Of a DNA stretch of 64,000 nt, positions 24,910 through 32,649 are shown one piece after another. A program made the translations under genes and the position numbers. The DNA lies in NCBI GenBank assembly GCA_963816535.1, contig CAWFKW010000007.1, positions 87,136 through 151,135 on the forward strand, read 5' to 3'. The notes below the pieces were generated by a model. The model was not told the DNA's origin and searched no databases. It saw only the letters and a program-made list of their open reading frames with translations. Every line of letters begins with the position of its first letter. Within the stretch, counting starts at the first letter, position 1. The stretch comes from CAWFKW01 sp963816535. Its GTDB lineage: Bacteria; Bacteroidota; Ignavibacteria; Tepidaquicellales; OLB5.

Positions 24910-25028
24910 AACTCCCATCCGTCACGTAAAAACCGGTATAGGAGTTTTGCCTGCCCACTGTGAGATGGGAATTAAAATAGAAAAGTCAGTTACGAAGGTT
25001 TTTTCTCACAGTGTCTTTTAACGTGACG
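24910..25028. promoter_or_regulatory. Interleaved inverted-repeat element 3 (X-Y-X'-Y')
   Basis: X is AACTCCCATC (24910-24919), pairing with X' GATGGGAATT (24964-24973; 9 of 10). Y is CGTCACGT (24920-24927), pairing with Y' ACGTGACG (25021-25028). Inside lies a further pair, CACTGTGAGA (24956-24965) with TCTCACAGTG (25004-25013). As in element 1, Y begins right after X. The element ends 163 bp before the ATG of paralogue 3. The flanking 25029-25190 is AT-rich without a recognisable gene. Confidence 0.6.
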
Positions 25029-25190
25029 TAAAATACAGTTTGCAACCAACTCAATCCAAAGAAACTTTTAAAAGGTTGTCGGAAAAAGTCATTGATTGTG
25101 TAGCTGGTAAATGACCCTAAATAATTACGTTTTGAAGTATTTTCTTAAAAAAGAACAACTTAAATTATCGGAAAATAAACGGCATGTTAA

Positions 25191-26651
25191 ATGTATAATT
25201 CCCGGTTAGTGGAGCTTTTAAAAACTCTCTCGGTTTATGAGCTGAATCGATTTGAGAAATTTGTTGCGTCGCCTTTTTTCAACATGAATGAAGAAATAAC
25301 CGCTTTATTCAGGATCCTGAAAAAGTACAGTCCTAACTACGAACATAAAAACATATCGAAGGAGAAAGTTTTTAAGGCGATTTTTCCGGAACAAAAATAT
25401 AACGATAAAAAACTAAGGTACCTTTCTTCCGGAGCGCTGAAGCTTGCAGTCGAATTCCTTGGGGAGTTAAATTACAGGCAGGACATATTCGGAACAAATA
25501 TCTATTCCATCAAAGAATTAATTGAAAGAAAACAAATAAGGATCGCGGAAAAAAAAATTGCCGAAGCCGGGAAAAATCTGACCCCGACAAATTATCCCAA
25601 CGAAGTATACTATTATAACAAACACTTGCTTAAAAGCCAGAGTAACTATCTGGCCCTTACTCAGAATAAGACCCTGAAACCTGATGATCTGGTGCAAGAG
25701 GGGGAAAACATTATTCTCTTACTATTCGTTGTTCTTATGCAAACGACTTATAACTTATCAATTATGGAGAACACTTATAATCTCAACAACCCGAATAATA
25801 TTATTACCGACTTTCTCTCGTCTATTAATATCGACGAGTTTATACAAAAAGCATCATTATCGAAACAAAGCGCTACCAGGATATACGAGCTTTATCACAA
25901 TATGATGCAGCTTAAACGGGAACCGCTGAAAGACGAGCCATTTAAGAAACTAAAAGCTTCTTTGGAATATTACCTGGGCATACTGAACAAACAGGACCAG
26001 TATAATTTATTTATGGCTCTTGAATCATTTTGCGCGTACCGGATATTAAAGGGGGGTTCGAACTTCAAAAAAGAAAAATTTGAGCTTTTAAAACAATCGC
26101 TCCGCTATAATATACTCTCTCCTTCTCAAAGCGGATTTTTCCCAACCGCTGATTTCAGGAATTTTGTTATAGAAGGCGTTGATGCAGGAGAGTTTGACTG
26201 GGCAGAAGAATTCGTTAAAAATTATATTCACAAGGTTGATGCAAAACAAAAAGAAAATATATTGAATCTTAGTTATGCGACTATAAATTTCGGAAAGAAA
26301 AAATACGACATTGCAATTGATAATCTTTCACGGATAACGGCCGGCAATGTTTTTTTCAAGTATGACATTAAGAGCTTTATGCTGAAAATTTATTATGAAA
26401 TGAACCTTATAGAACCTGCATATGAACTGATTGATACTTACAGGCATTTTCTGAAAACAAATACATCCCTCTCGAAAAGAAGGAAAGATTCGGTTTTGAA
26501 CTTCATAAGATTCACAAACCTGTTAATAAAAATTAAAAACGGGGATAATTCAGTTAGTTACGATCAGTTAAAAAAAGATATTGCCGAAACAGGGTGGATA
26601 ACGAACAAAGAATGGCTGCTTGAAAAGCTGGATGAGGCATTTAAGCGGTGA
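25191..26651 (+). CDS. Uncharacterised helical protein, FVxSPxFNK family, paralogue 3
   Basis: A 486-residue protein starting MYNSRLVELLKTLSVYELNR, then FEKFVASPFFNMNEEI and KYSPNYEHKNISKEKVFKAI. It shares with paralogue 2 GEFDWAEEFVKNYIHKVDAK and LNLSYATINFGKKKYDIAID (TPR-like), and with both copies the C-terminal LIDTYRHFLKTNTSLSKRRK. It is helical and charged, with no signal peptide or membrane segment. Function unknown; possible roles are a scaffold or nucleic-acid-binding protein, but nothing in the sequence proves this. Confidence 0.85.
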   Translation: MYNSRLVELLKTLSVYELNRFEKFVASPFFNMNEEITALFRILKKYSPNYEHKNISKEKVFKAIFPEQKYNDKKLRYLSSGALKLAVEFLGELNYRQDIFGTNIYSIKELIERKQIRIAEKKIAEAGKNLTPTNYPNEVYYYNKHLLKSQSNYLALTQNKTLKPDDLVQEGENIILLLFVVLMQTTYNLSIMENTYNLNNPNNIITDFLSSINIDEFIQKASLSKQSATRIYELYHNMMQLKREPLKDEPFKKLKASLEYYLGILNKQDQYNLFMALESFCAYRILKGGSNFKKEKFELLKQSLRYNILSPSQSGFFPTADFRNFVIEGVDAGEFDWAEEFVKNYIHKVDAKQKENILNLSYATINFGKKKYDIAIDNLSRITAGNVFFKYDIKSFMLKIYYEMNLIEPAYELIDTYRHFLKTNTSLSKRRKDSVLNFIRFTNLLIKIKNGDNSVSYDQLKKDIAETGWITNKEWLLEKLDEAFKR

Positions 26652-26662
26652 ATGCGCCATAT

Positions 26663-26884
26663 TTATTTTGTCAGAACCATTTTTTTTGCTTCGTAAAAGT
26701 TTTCAGCAGACAACATGTACAAATATATTCCGCTGAAATATTTTGTTCCCTAAAAATCAGCTTCGTATGTTCCGGGCGCCAAAGGCTGATTTATGAGCGT
26801 TGTCATTTCACGGCCAAGTAAATCGTAAATTGCCAGATTTACTCCCTTTCCACCTGATTGCTGCGGGATATCGAACCGGATCTT
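26663..26884 (-). pseudogene. Remnant of a T9SS C-terminal sorting domain
   Basis: The minus strand encodes the end of a lost exported protein: KIRFDIPQQSGGKGVNLAIY, DLLGREMTTLINQPLAPGTY, EADF, a TAG stop (26750-26752), then GTKYFSGIYLYMLSAENFYE and AKKMVLTK followed by TAA. It lines up with the tails of the intact T9SS proteins in the window. The codon before KIRF is also a stop and the NPFNPST motif is decayed, so the body of the gene has been deleted. Confidence 0.8.
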
Positions 26885-27003
26885 TTAATGAAAGGCTAAG
26901 CTTCAATCTTTCGTTTAGGTTATGGGAATGCCATTATTTCCGGAACTAATAAGCAAAAATTAAGTAAGTTTAATATAATTGATTATTATTTACTTTTGAG
27001 AAT

Positions 27004-29157
27004 ATGACTTTTTTAAATCCTGCAATACTTTGGGGCCTGCTTGCTGTATCGGTTCCTGTCATAATACACATATTCAACTTAAAAAGAACAAAAAAAATTG
27101 AGTTCTCAACCCTCATGTTCCTTAAGGAAATCCAGCAGTCAAAATACCGCAGAGTTAAGCTTAAACAGCTGCTCATACTTCTTTGCAGAATTGCATTTAT
27201 AATATTTGCCGTGCTGGCTTTTTCACGTCCGTTTGAAAAGGGATATTTATTCTCAGGCAACAGTAAAGTACGAAACTCGGTATTGATGATCCTTGACGAT
27301 TCCTTCAGTATGCTGAACCGCGAAGCGCAGAACAGCGATTTTGAAATAGCAAAGAACAAACTTATCGAAACGCTTAAGATCTTCGACGAAAACGATGAAA
27401 TTTATTTTTCGACTGTATCAGATATCTCCCGGCCGAACAGGACTTTTATTTTCACCGATATTAGCGCGCTAAAAGACACTATAAGGAATGCAAAAATCTC
27501 GGATGTAACAAGAGACGTGTATTCGACAATTTACTTTGCAAACAGGATACTTGAATCATCCTCAAATCCGGATAAAGAAATATTTCTTTTTACAGACGGC
27601 CAGAAGAGCTTTATTAATAACAATTCCACCGTCGTATCGCCGGTGAAAATACCGGAATTGACCAGGCTGAATATTATTCTCAGCGGGTACCGCAAGGGAG
27701 CAAATCTCTCGATCGATACGGTCAACGTGGTCTCAAAAATATTCGAAAAGAATAAAGCGGTTAAGATAAAATGTACGGTTTCAAACCACAATACATTCAA
27801 CGTATCTAACAAGAGCGTGATCATTAACGCCGGCCCTAAAAAATTCAACGATGAAAAAGTAATTGATATACCGGCAAACTCGTCTGTTGACGTAGAATTT
27901 TCATTTATCCCGGGCGCCAGCGGATTTGTAAACGGCTCGGTCGAACTGGCCGAAAAAGAAATCGCCGACGACGAGATACCAAACGATAACAGGCAATACT
28001 TTGCGTTCTATGTGCCCGGGAAAATAAAAACTCTGATGGCATGCGGATCAGAATCGGACCTTGCGTATATAAAACTGGCTCTTGCTTCATCGGAAGAAAT
28101 GATGAAAGATTCATCAGGCTCAAAACCTGACTTTTACGATATCGACCAGCTTATCGGCGGCGACCTTTCAAAAAAAGATCTCAGCGCATATAACTGCGTC
28201 ATATTAGTCAATAAGGCGTCATTCACTGCGGAGGAGGCTTTAAAGCTGAAAGAATATCTTTACAACGGGGGCGGAATAGTGATATACCCGGGGCCTAACT
28301 CAAATATTGACGACTATAATAACGCGCTTTTCAAAGAGCTTGACATGCCGTATATAAATTCCCGGTTAACGCCGGCGGAAAATAACGGAACATATAAATT
28401 CGATGATGTGGATATCAGCCATCCGATATTTGACGGCATCTTCACGCAAAAGACCGGCGCCAAAGAGAATATATTAAAAGATTCGCCTGAAATTAAATCA
28501 GGATTTGATATTTTAACCGGCGCAGCCTCAGAGCCAATAATTACTTTAAGCGGCAACAAAAATTTCCTTGTGGAGTATTCGAGGGGTAAAGGAAAAGCTC
28601 TTTTGTTCGCGGTTCCGCCGGATATGTCAGCTTCAAATTATCCCTCCAAGTCAATTTTCTCGCCCGTTACTGTACGCAGCATTCTGTACATTTCGCCGGT
28701 AAATCCGATCAAGCCTGCCATTACAGGGAAAGATTACTTTCTGGATTTTTCAGGGTTTGGGAAACTTGATACGGCGGCTGTTAACATAAGTTCTCTGCCG
28801 GGCGATAAGCCTGTGGGACAGATAAAGCTTAGCGACAAAAATGACCTCGTGAACCTGAAGTACTTTCTTAATTCAAACTCGAATTATAAGCTGTCCCGGA
28901 AGTCGAATGTTCTTTTTGAGCTGCCGTCTAACTTTAATAAGAATGAGAGCCTGCTGGATAAGTTTACCGCCAAAGAGATTACCGGAATTGTTAAATCGCA
29001 GCTGGAGCATGATGTAAATGTCGTTTCGCCTGAAAGCGCGTTAACAGCCTCAATACTTGAGCTCAGGACCGGCAAGGATATGTGGCAGTGGGCGCTTGTA
29101 ATAGCACTGCTGTTTTTGGCGGCGGAATTTTTTATCGCCAGATCGATCAAGTCTTAA
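27004..29157 (+). CDS. BatA-domain / VWA-like membrane protein
   Basis: A 717-residue inner-membrane protein. The N-terminus is an aerotolerance-regulator (BatA) domain: FLNPAILWGLLAVSVPVIIH, IFNLKRTKKIEFSTLMFLKE, then a second hydrophobic helix LLILLCRIAFIIFAVLAFSR. A VWA-like domain follows with VLMILDDSFSML, a DxSxS-type metal site, and TDISALKDTIRNAK. The central part resembles the DUF4159/glutamine-amidotransferase-like region (LKEYLYNGGGIVIYPGP). A C-terminal helix (WALVIALLFLAAEFFIARSI) anchors the end. Such proteins sit beside MoxR/DUF58 genes in many Bacteroidota, but here neither neighbour is present. Function is not defined; an envelope-stress role is suggested for the family. Confidence 0.82.
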   Translation: MTFLNPAILWGLLAVSVPVIIHIFNLKRTKKIEFSTLMFLKEIQQSKYRRVKLKQLLILLCRIAFIIFAVLAFSRPFEKGYLFSGNSKVRNSVLMILDDSFSMLNREAQNSDFEIAKNKLIETLKIFDENDEIYFSTVSDISRPNRTFIFTDISALKDTIRNAKISDVTRDVYSTIYFANRILESSSNPDKEIFLFTDGQKSFINNNSTVVSPVKIPELTRLNIILSGYRKGANLSIDTVNVVSKIFEKNKAVKIKCTVSNHNTFNVSNKSVIINAGPKKFNDEKVIDIPANSSVDVEFSFIPGASGFVNGSVELAEKEIADDEIPNDNRQYFAFYVPGKIKTLMACGSESDLAYIKLALASSEEMMKDSSGSKPDFYDIDQLIGGDLSKKDLSAYNCVILVNKASFTAEEALKLKEYLYNGGGIVIYPGPNSNIDDYNNALFKELDMPYINSRLTPAENNGTYKFDDVDISHPIFDGIFTQKTGAKENILKDSPEIKSGFDILTGAASEPIITLSGNKNFLVEYSRGKGKALLFAVPPDMSASNYPSKSIFSPVTVRSILYISPVNPIKPAITGKDYFLDFSGFGKLDTAAVNISSLPGDKPVGQIKLSDKNDLVNLKYFLNSNSNYKLSRKSNVLFELPSNFNKNESLLDKFTAKEITGIVKSQLEHDVNVVSPESALTASILELRTGKDMWQWALVIALLFLAAEFFIARSIKS

Positions 29158-29501
29158 TTATTGAATCATTCTGCACACTATTGCTTCAAAACAGAAAACA
29201 CGCCATCAAATCATAGTTATTAAAGAGTTTATAAATGAAAATGCGATTCTGATTTGGACGAAAAGACACAGCAATTTTCTTCACTATCTATGCATTTAGC
29301 ATCAGGCGCAGCAAACTATGAAACTCAATAAGCTTGAAGCATATCAAGAATCTTCACCTATCGATAGTGAAAAAGGCACAGACTAACAAGGAAGACAAAT
29401 TATCAAATTTTCTATTTCTAATTCGTATTTTTTTAACTATATTTAAATCCTTATAAATAAAGCGATTAACAGAAATTTTAACTTACCAGGAGATACTCAA
29501 A
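29158..29501. other. Spacer with inverted repeats, no gene
   Basis: TGCTTCAA (29182-29189) pairs with TTGAAGCA (29334-29341), and TTCACTATC (29280-29288) pairs with GATAGTGAA (29363-29371), again in interleaved order but over 190 bp. The last arm also lies in the palindrome CTATCGATAG (29359-29368). Repeats of this length can occur by chance in AT-rich sequence of this size, so it is weaker than the three elements before the FVxSPxFNK genes. The promoter of the TPR-lipoprotein gene must lie here. Confidence 0.35.
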
Positions 29502-30365
29502 ATGAGAATGTTCTTAAAAATGGCGGCGGTGTTGTTATTTGCAGTTTCAGCTACATTATATATAAACGGATGCACCAGCGCTGAGCAAACTACCGCTAAG
29601 CTTGCTTTCCAGCAGGGAGATTACGCTAAGGCGGAAAAGGAATTTGAAATTGAAGTTATACAGAATCCGGCAAACGAAGAAGCCTGGTACTACCTGGGCG
29701 CTTCAAGAATTATGCTGAAAAAATACCCTGCAGCCGACTCGGCTTTCCAGCGTTACAGAAAACTCGGAAAGAACTCATACTCAGGCGAGATACTCGAAGC
29801 ATGGACAAGCCGCTATAACACCGGGGCGGATAAGTTCGAAGCAGGGCAAAAGACAAAAGACACCGACGTTAAACTGAAGGATTTCCAGGATGCTATAGAC
29901 GAATTCGAAGTATGCAAGATCATTCTTCCTGACAGCACGGTAGTGGACAAAATCATAAAAAGCATTGAGTCAAAGATGGCCGCGTTCACAGTTAACCCGA
30001 TGATAGATAAAGGCGTCGCTTACGACTCGCTTGGCCAATATGAAGAAGCTTTAGGCCAGTATAACCAGGCTCTTCAAAAAGTGGATAAGGGCTCGGATAT
30101 GTATGATGTAATTGCATATGACATAGCCGTATCAAATCTTAAATGGGGCGAAAAGCTGAGAAACGCAAATTCAGAAGACGCTGCTTATAAGGAAAAATAT
30201 AAGGCGGCAATGCCTTATCTTGAGGATCTGACAAATTCAAAAGACGTTAAAACAAAAATAACGGCTTACGATCTGCTGGTGCAGGTATATGCTAATCTAG
30301 GTATGAACGATAAAGCTCTTGAGGCGATGAAAATAAGAGACCAGCTAAAAGCCGAAAACAAATAA
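29502..30365 (+). CDS. TPR-repeat lipoprotein
   Basis: A 287-residue lipoprotein: signal peptide with lipobox YINGC (Cys24), then tetratricopeptide repeats. Repeat-like stretches are AKLAFQQGDYAKAEKEFEIE, NPANEEAWYYLGASRIMLKK, YPAADSAFQRYRKLGK, YDSLGQYEEALGQYNQALQK and LVQVYANLGMNDKALEAMKI. TPR lipoproteins serve as scaffolds for envelope complexes. The ribosome site AGGAG lies 9 bp upstream. The stop overlaps the sppA start by 1 bp, so the two form an operon, which suggests the protein may present substrates to or help SppA; that is inference. Confidence 0.85.
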   Translation: MRMFLKMAAVLLFAVSATLYINGCTSAEQTTAKLAFQQGDYAKAEKEFEIEVIQNPANEEAWYYLGASRIMLKKYPAADSAFQRYRKLGKNSYSGEILEAWTSRYNTGADKFEAGQKTKDTDVKLKDFQDAIDEFEVCKIILPDSTVVDKIIKSIESKMAAFTVNPMIDKGVAYDSLGQYEEALGQYNQALQKVDKGSDMYDVIAYDIAVSNLKWGEKLRNANSEDAAYKEKYKAAMPYLEDLTNSKDVKTKITAYDLLVQVYANLGMNDKALEAMKIRDQLKAENK

Positions 30366-31300
30366 TGGCGGACGCTATGGCACAGAAGACCGGTTCATCA
30401 GGAACCAAATGGTTTTGGGGAATTTTCCTCAGCCTTGTTTTTTTGGGGTTGGTTTTTCTGGGTGTTTGTTTCCTTGTTCTCACAACGGCGCTAAAGCTTG
30501 ATAGAGGCGTTTATACTTCATCCGGCTCAGGCGACAAGATAGCGATAGTTGAAATAAACGACGTTATCATATCCTCCGAAAAGACCGTAGAAGAGATAAA
30601 AAAATTCAGGGAAGATAAGTCTATAAAGGCTATTATCATCCGGATGAACACTCCGGGCGGCGGCGTTGCTGCTTCCCAGGAAATATACGATGAAGTGCGA
30701 AAGACGCGCGAGAGCGGTAAGATTATAGTTGTTTCGATGGGCTCGATAGCGGCAAGCGGCGGTTATTACATTTCGATGGGGGCTAATTTAATAGTCGCTA
30801 ATCCCGGCACATTGACCGGAAGCATCGGAGTAATCGCAGAATTTATCAGCATTAAGGACCTTGCAGAAAAGCTTGGAATAAATCAAACCGTTATAAAAAG
30901 CGGCGAGCTAAAAGATGCGGGCAATCCTTTTCGCGATATGAATGAAAAGGACAAAGCATATTTCCAGGATGTGGTGGATAACAGTTTCGGGCAGTTCCTT
31001 GACGTGGTTGCGAAGGAAAGAAAAATTAACAAAGACACGTTGATGCAATATGCCAACGGCAGGGTTTTCACCGGGCTGCAGGCGCAGAAGATAGGGCTGA
31101 TAGATTCTCTCGGCACATTTGAGGATGCTGTGAGAATAACGGCCAGGCTTGCAGGAATAGAAGGCGAACCGCGCCTTGTGAGAGAAAGAAAGAAGTTTTC
31201 GTTCTTCCAGTCGCTGCTTGGCGGTACGGTGGAAGATGTAACTGCAATAAAGCAGAAGCTTTTTGAAGAGCCGATCTTGCAGTACAAGTTCACTCCGTAA
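30365..31300 (+). CDS. sppA: Signal peptide peptidase SppA (S49 family)
   Basis: Membrane-bound serine protease that degrades cleaved signal peptides. The 311-residue protein is of the short (single-domain) SppA type. It has an N-terminal transmembrane helix (about 18-40), then IAIVEINDVI, IIIRMNTPGGGVAASQEIYD, the nucleophile Ser131 in SIAASGGYY, NPGTLTGSIGVIAEF, and the general base Lys183 in IKSGELKDAG. The catalytic Ser/Lys dyad is thus intact. The ATG at 30365 overlaps the TAA of the TPR lipoprotein gene. Confidence 0.92.
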   Translation: MADAMAQKTGSSGTKWFWGIFLSLVFLGLVFLGVCFLVLTTALKLDRGVYTSSGSGDKIAIVEINDVIISSEKTVEEIKKFREDKSIKAIIIRMNTPGGGVAASQEIYDEVRKTRESGKIIVVSMGSIAASGGYYISMGANLIVANPGTLTGSIGVIAEFISIKDLAEKLGINQTVIKSGELKDAGNPFRDMNEKDKAYFQDVVDNSFGQFLDVVAKERKINKDTLMQYANGRVFTGLQAQKIGLIDSLGTFEDAVRITARLAGIEGEPRLVRERKKFSFFQSLLGGTVEDVTAIKQKLFEEPILQYKFTP

Positions 31301-31380
31301 AAGGGCGGAGGATCTGAGTTTATACGCTGAGAGAATTCATCATCCAAGAGGTATTATTACCAATTAACAAAACATAAGGT

Positions 31381-31668
31381 ATGACCAGAGCAGATATAGC
31401 AAACAAGATTGCTACAGCTACAGGCTTGAGCAAAGTCGAAACAGAAACAGTAGTAGAGGGTTTCATACTGTGCGTAATTGACGCGCTAAAACAGGGAGAA
31501 AGCATCGAGATAAGGGGTTTCGGAACGTTTAAGGTGAAGGAACGCAAGCCAAGGATCGCGCGCAACCCGAAAACAGGAGCCAAAGTGGAGCTGGGCAAGA
31601 GGTTTGTACCAATGTTTAAGGTATCAAAGGAATTCAAGAAGACTGTTAATGACAGCTTGGTTAAGTAA
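31381..31668 (+). CDS. HU/IHF family DNA-binding protein
   Basis: A 95-residue histone-like DNA-bending protein. Family features: MTRADIANKIATATGLSKVE, the beta-arm block IEIRGFGTFKVKERKPRIAR followed by NPKTGAKVEL, and the C-terminal helix FKVSKEFKKTVND. RNPKTGA is the arm tip with the DNA-intercalating Pro of HU/IHF. It lies 80 bp after sppA and has its own upstream AT-rich region. HU-like and IHF-like subgroups cannot be separated by eye. Confidence 0.93.
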   Translation: MTRADIANKIATATGLSKVETETVVEGFILCVIDALKQGESIEIRGFGTFKVKERKPRIARNPKTGAKVELGKRFVPMFKVSKEFKKTVNDSLVK

Positions 31669-31850
31669 ATAACAGAAGGCAGAAAGCACAATGCAGAAGG
31701 CAGAAAGCTGAAGGCAAAAAAGCAGACAGCATAACAAATTTACAACTATCTTAGCTCCGTTAGGAGCGACATATTTACAGGAAGATTTAAGAAGAAACAG
31801 TAGCTCTGTTAGGAGCGACATAATAGATTCCCGCCTTCGCGGGGATTTTA
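31669..31850. repeat. Direct repeats TAGCTCYGTTAGGAGCGACATA
   Basis: Two copies of a 22-nt unit, TAGCTCCGTTAGGAGCGACA+TA (31753-31774) and the same with one change (31801-31822), are separated by 26 bp; each holds a GCTCCgttaGGAGC hairpin. They are preceded by purine-rich AGCAGAAGGCAGAAAG-type tracts (31670-31735) and followed by GATTCCCGCCTTCGCGGGGA. This is spacer repeat material between HU and the mini-protein gene. Confidence 0.65.
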
Positions 31851-31886
31851 GAACAAAATTAATAATCTAAAATTTAAAGGAGAGAA

Positions 31887-31982
31887 ATGCCGAGCGGAAA
31901 AAAGAGAAAACGCCATAAAATGGCAACCCACAAGAGGAAGAAAAGACTGAGAAAGAATCGTCACAAAAAAAGAATAAGGTAG
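31887..31982 (+). CDS. AURKAIP1/COX24 (mS38-like) mini-protein
   Basis: A 31-residue, extremely basic protein: MPSGKKRKRHKMATHKRKKR, then LRKNRHKKRIR. This is the short bacterial form of the AURKAIP1/COX24 domain (the mitochondrial ribosomal protein mS38 core) found in Bacteroidota, so an association with the ribosome is likely. An AAAGGAG ribosome-binding site lies 5 bp before the ATG at 31887. Confidence 0.85.
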   Translation: MPSGKKRKRHKMATHKRKKRLRKNRHKKRIR

Positions 31983-32067
31983 ATTAAGTTAAATGGTTAA
32001 TTGAGTTAACTAAGTTAATTAGGTTAATTAAAACAAAAATATCTTTCCAACAATTTTGAGTAATTTT

Positions 32068-32125
32068 GAAGTTGAAAATCCCGTGATATTGTTCGCAACA
32101 AATCATTAACCGGGTTTTCAACTTC
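32068..32125 (+). other. Strong cruciform/hairpin before the four-helix-bundle gene
   Basis: GAAGTTGAAAATCCCG (32068-32083) pairs with CGGGTTTTCAACTTC (32111-32125), 15 bp with a single bulged T. The enclosed sequence holds a second hairpin, TTGTTcgcAACAA (32090-32102). It stands 76 bp before the gene start. It is too far from the ORF and lacks the T-run of a terminator for the gene on the left. Confidence 0.7.
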
Positions 32126-32201
32126 TCATATTATAGGAATAGCGTCACAGCCGAAAATAATTAATCTTATTTCAGGAACACTATTAAGAGATTAATAAAA
32201 A

Positions 32202-32594
32202 ATGAATGATGATTTTCCAAAACTAGAAGACTTAGAAACCTGGAAACGGTGCACGGATCTAAGGAACAGGATCAGGAAGTTTACCAAAACCTTACCTTCA
32301 GAAGAAAAATTTCGACTTACAGATCAAATATTAAGAGCGTCACGTTCGATCACAAACAATATTGCCGAAGGCTACGGTCGTTTTCATTACCAGGAGAACA
32401 TTCAATTCTTAAGGCAAAGCAGGGGTTCTTTGTATGAATGCATAGACCATTTGCATGTATCACTTGATGAAAATTATTTAACTCAGGAAGGTTTTGATTC
32501 GCTCTACAGAGATTGCCTTGACTGCCTGAAATTAATAAATGGGTATATAAAATATTTAATCAACCGAAAGACAAAAGAGCTGCATTCAAAGTAA
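32202..32594 (+). CDS. Four-helix bundle protein (23S rRNA intervening-sequence/S23 family)
   Basis: A 130-residue protein of the S23/IVP four-helix-bundle family. Recognisable stretches are LEDLETWKRCTDLRNRIRKF, LTDQILRASRSITNNIAEGY, GRFHYQENIQFLRQSRGSLY and ECIDHLHVSL. Family members were first found inside 23S rRNA intervening sequences and are related to the Avd accessory protein of diversity-generating retroelements. Here the gene is not near any rRNA or reverse transcriptase; it lies inside inverted repeats with a large hairpin in front. Function of free-standing members is unknown. Confidence 0.9.
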   Translation: MNDDFPKLEDLETWKRCTDLRNRIRKFTKTLPSEEKFRLTDQILRASRSITNNIAEGYGRFHYQENIQFLRQSRGSLYECIDHLHVSLDENYLTQEGFDSLYRDCLDCLKLINGYIKYLINRKTKELHSK

Positions 32595-32649
32595 ACCGCT
32601 CAGCCCAGAGTAACCTATTTAACCTAATTAACTTATTTAACTTAATTAA

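Larger units (their letters stand above)
32011..32635. repeat. 17-bp perfect inverted repeats bracketing the four-helix-bundle gene
   Basis: TAAGTTAATTAGGTTAA (32011-32027) and its exact reverse complement (32619-32635) bracket the hairpin and the gene at 32202-32594. Further out the match continues imperfectly in 'gttaa' tracts. The left arm lies 29 bp after the mini-protein stop and the right arm 15 bp before the guaB stop, so the bracketed unit (about 0.62 kb) looks like an insertion between two housekeeping genes. The low complexity of the repeat keeps confidence moderate. Confidence 0.5.

Noticed and set aside
31753..31822. Two 22-nt direct repeats as a minimal CRISPR array
   Set aside because: Only two units with a 26-bp gap, an internal hairpin shared with spacer repeats elsewhere, and no cas gene in the window.
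32202..32594. Four-helix-bundle gene as the Avd partner of a diversity-generating retroelement
   Set aside because: No reverse transcriptase, template repeat or variable repeat was found nearby.
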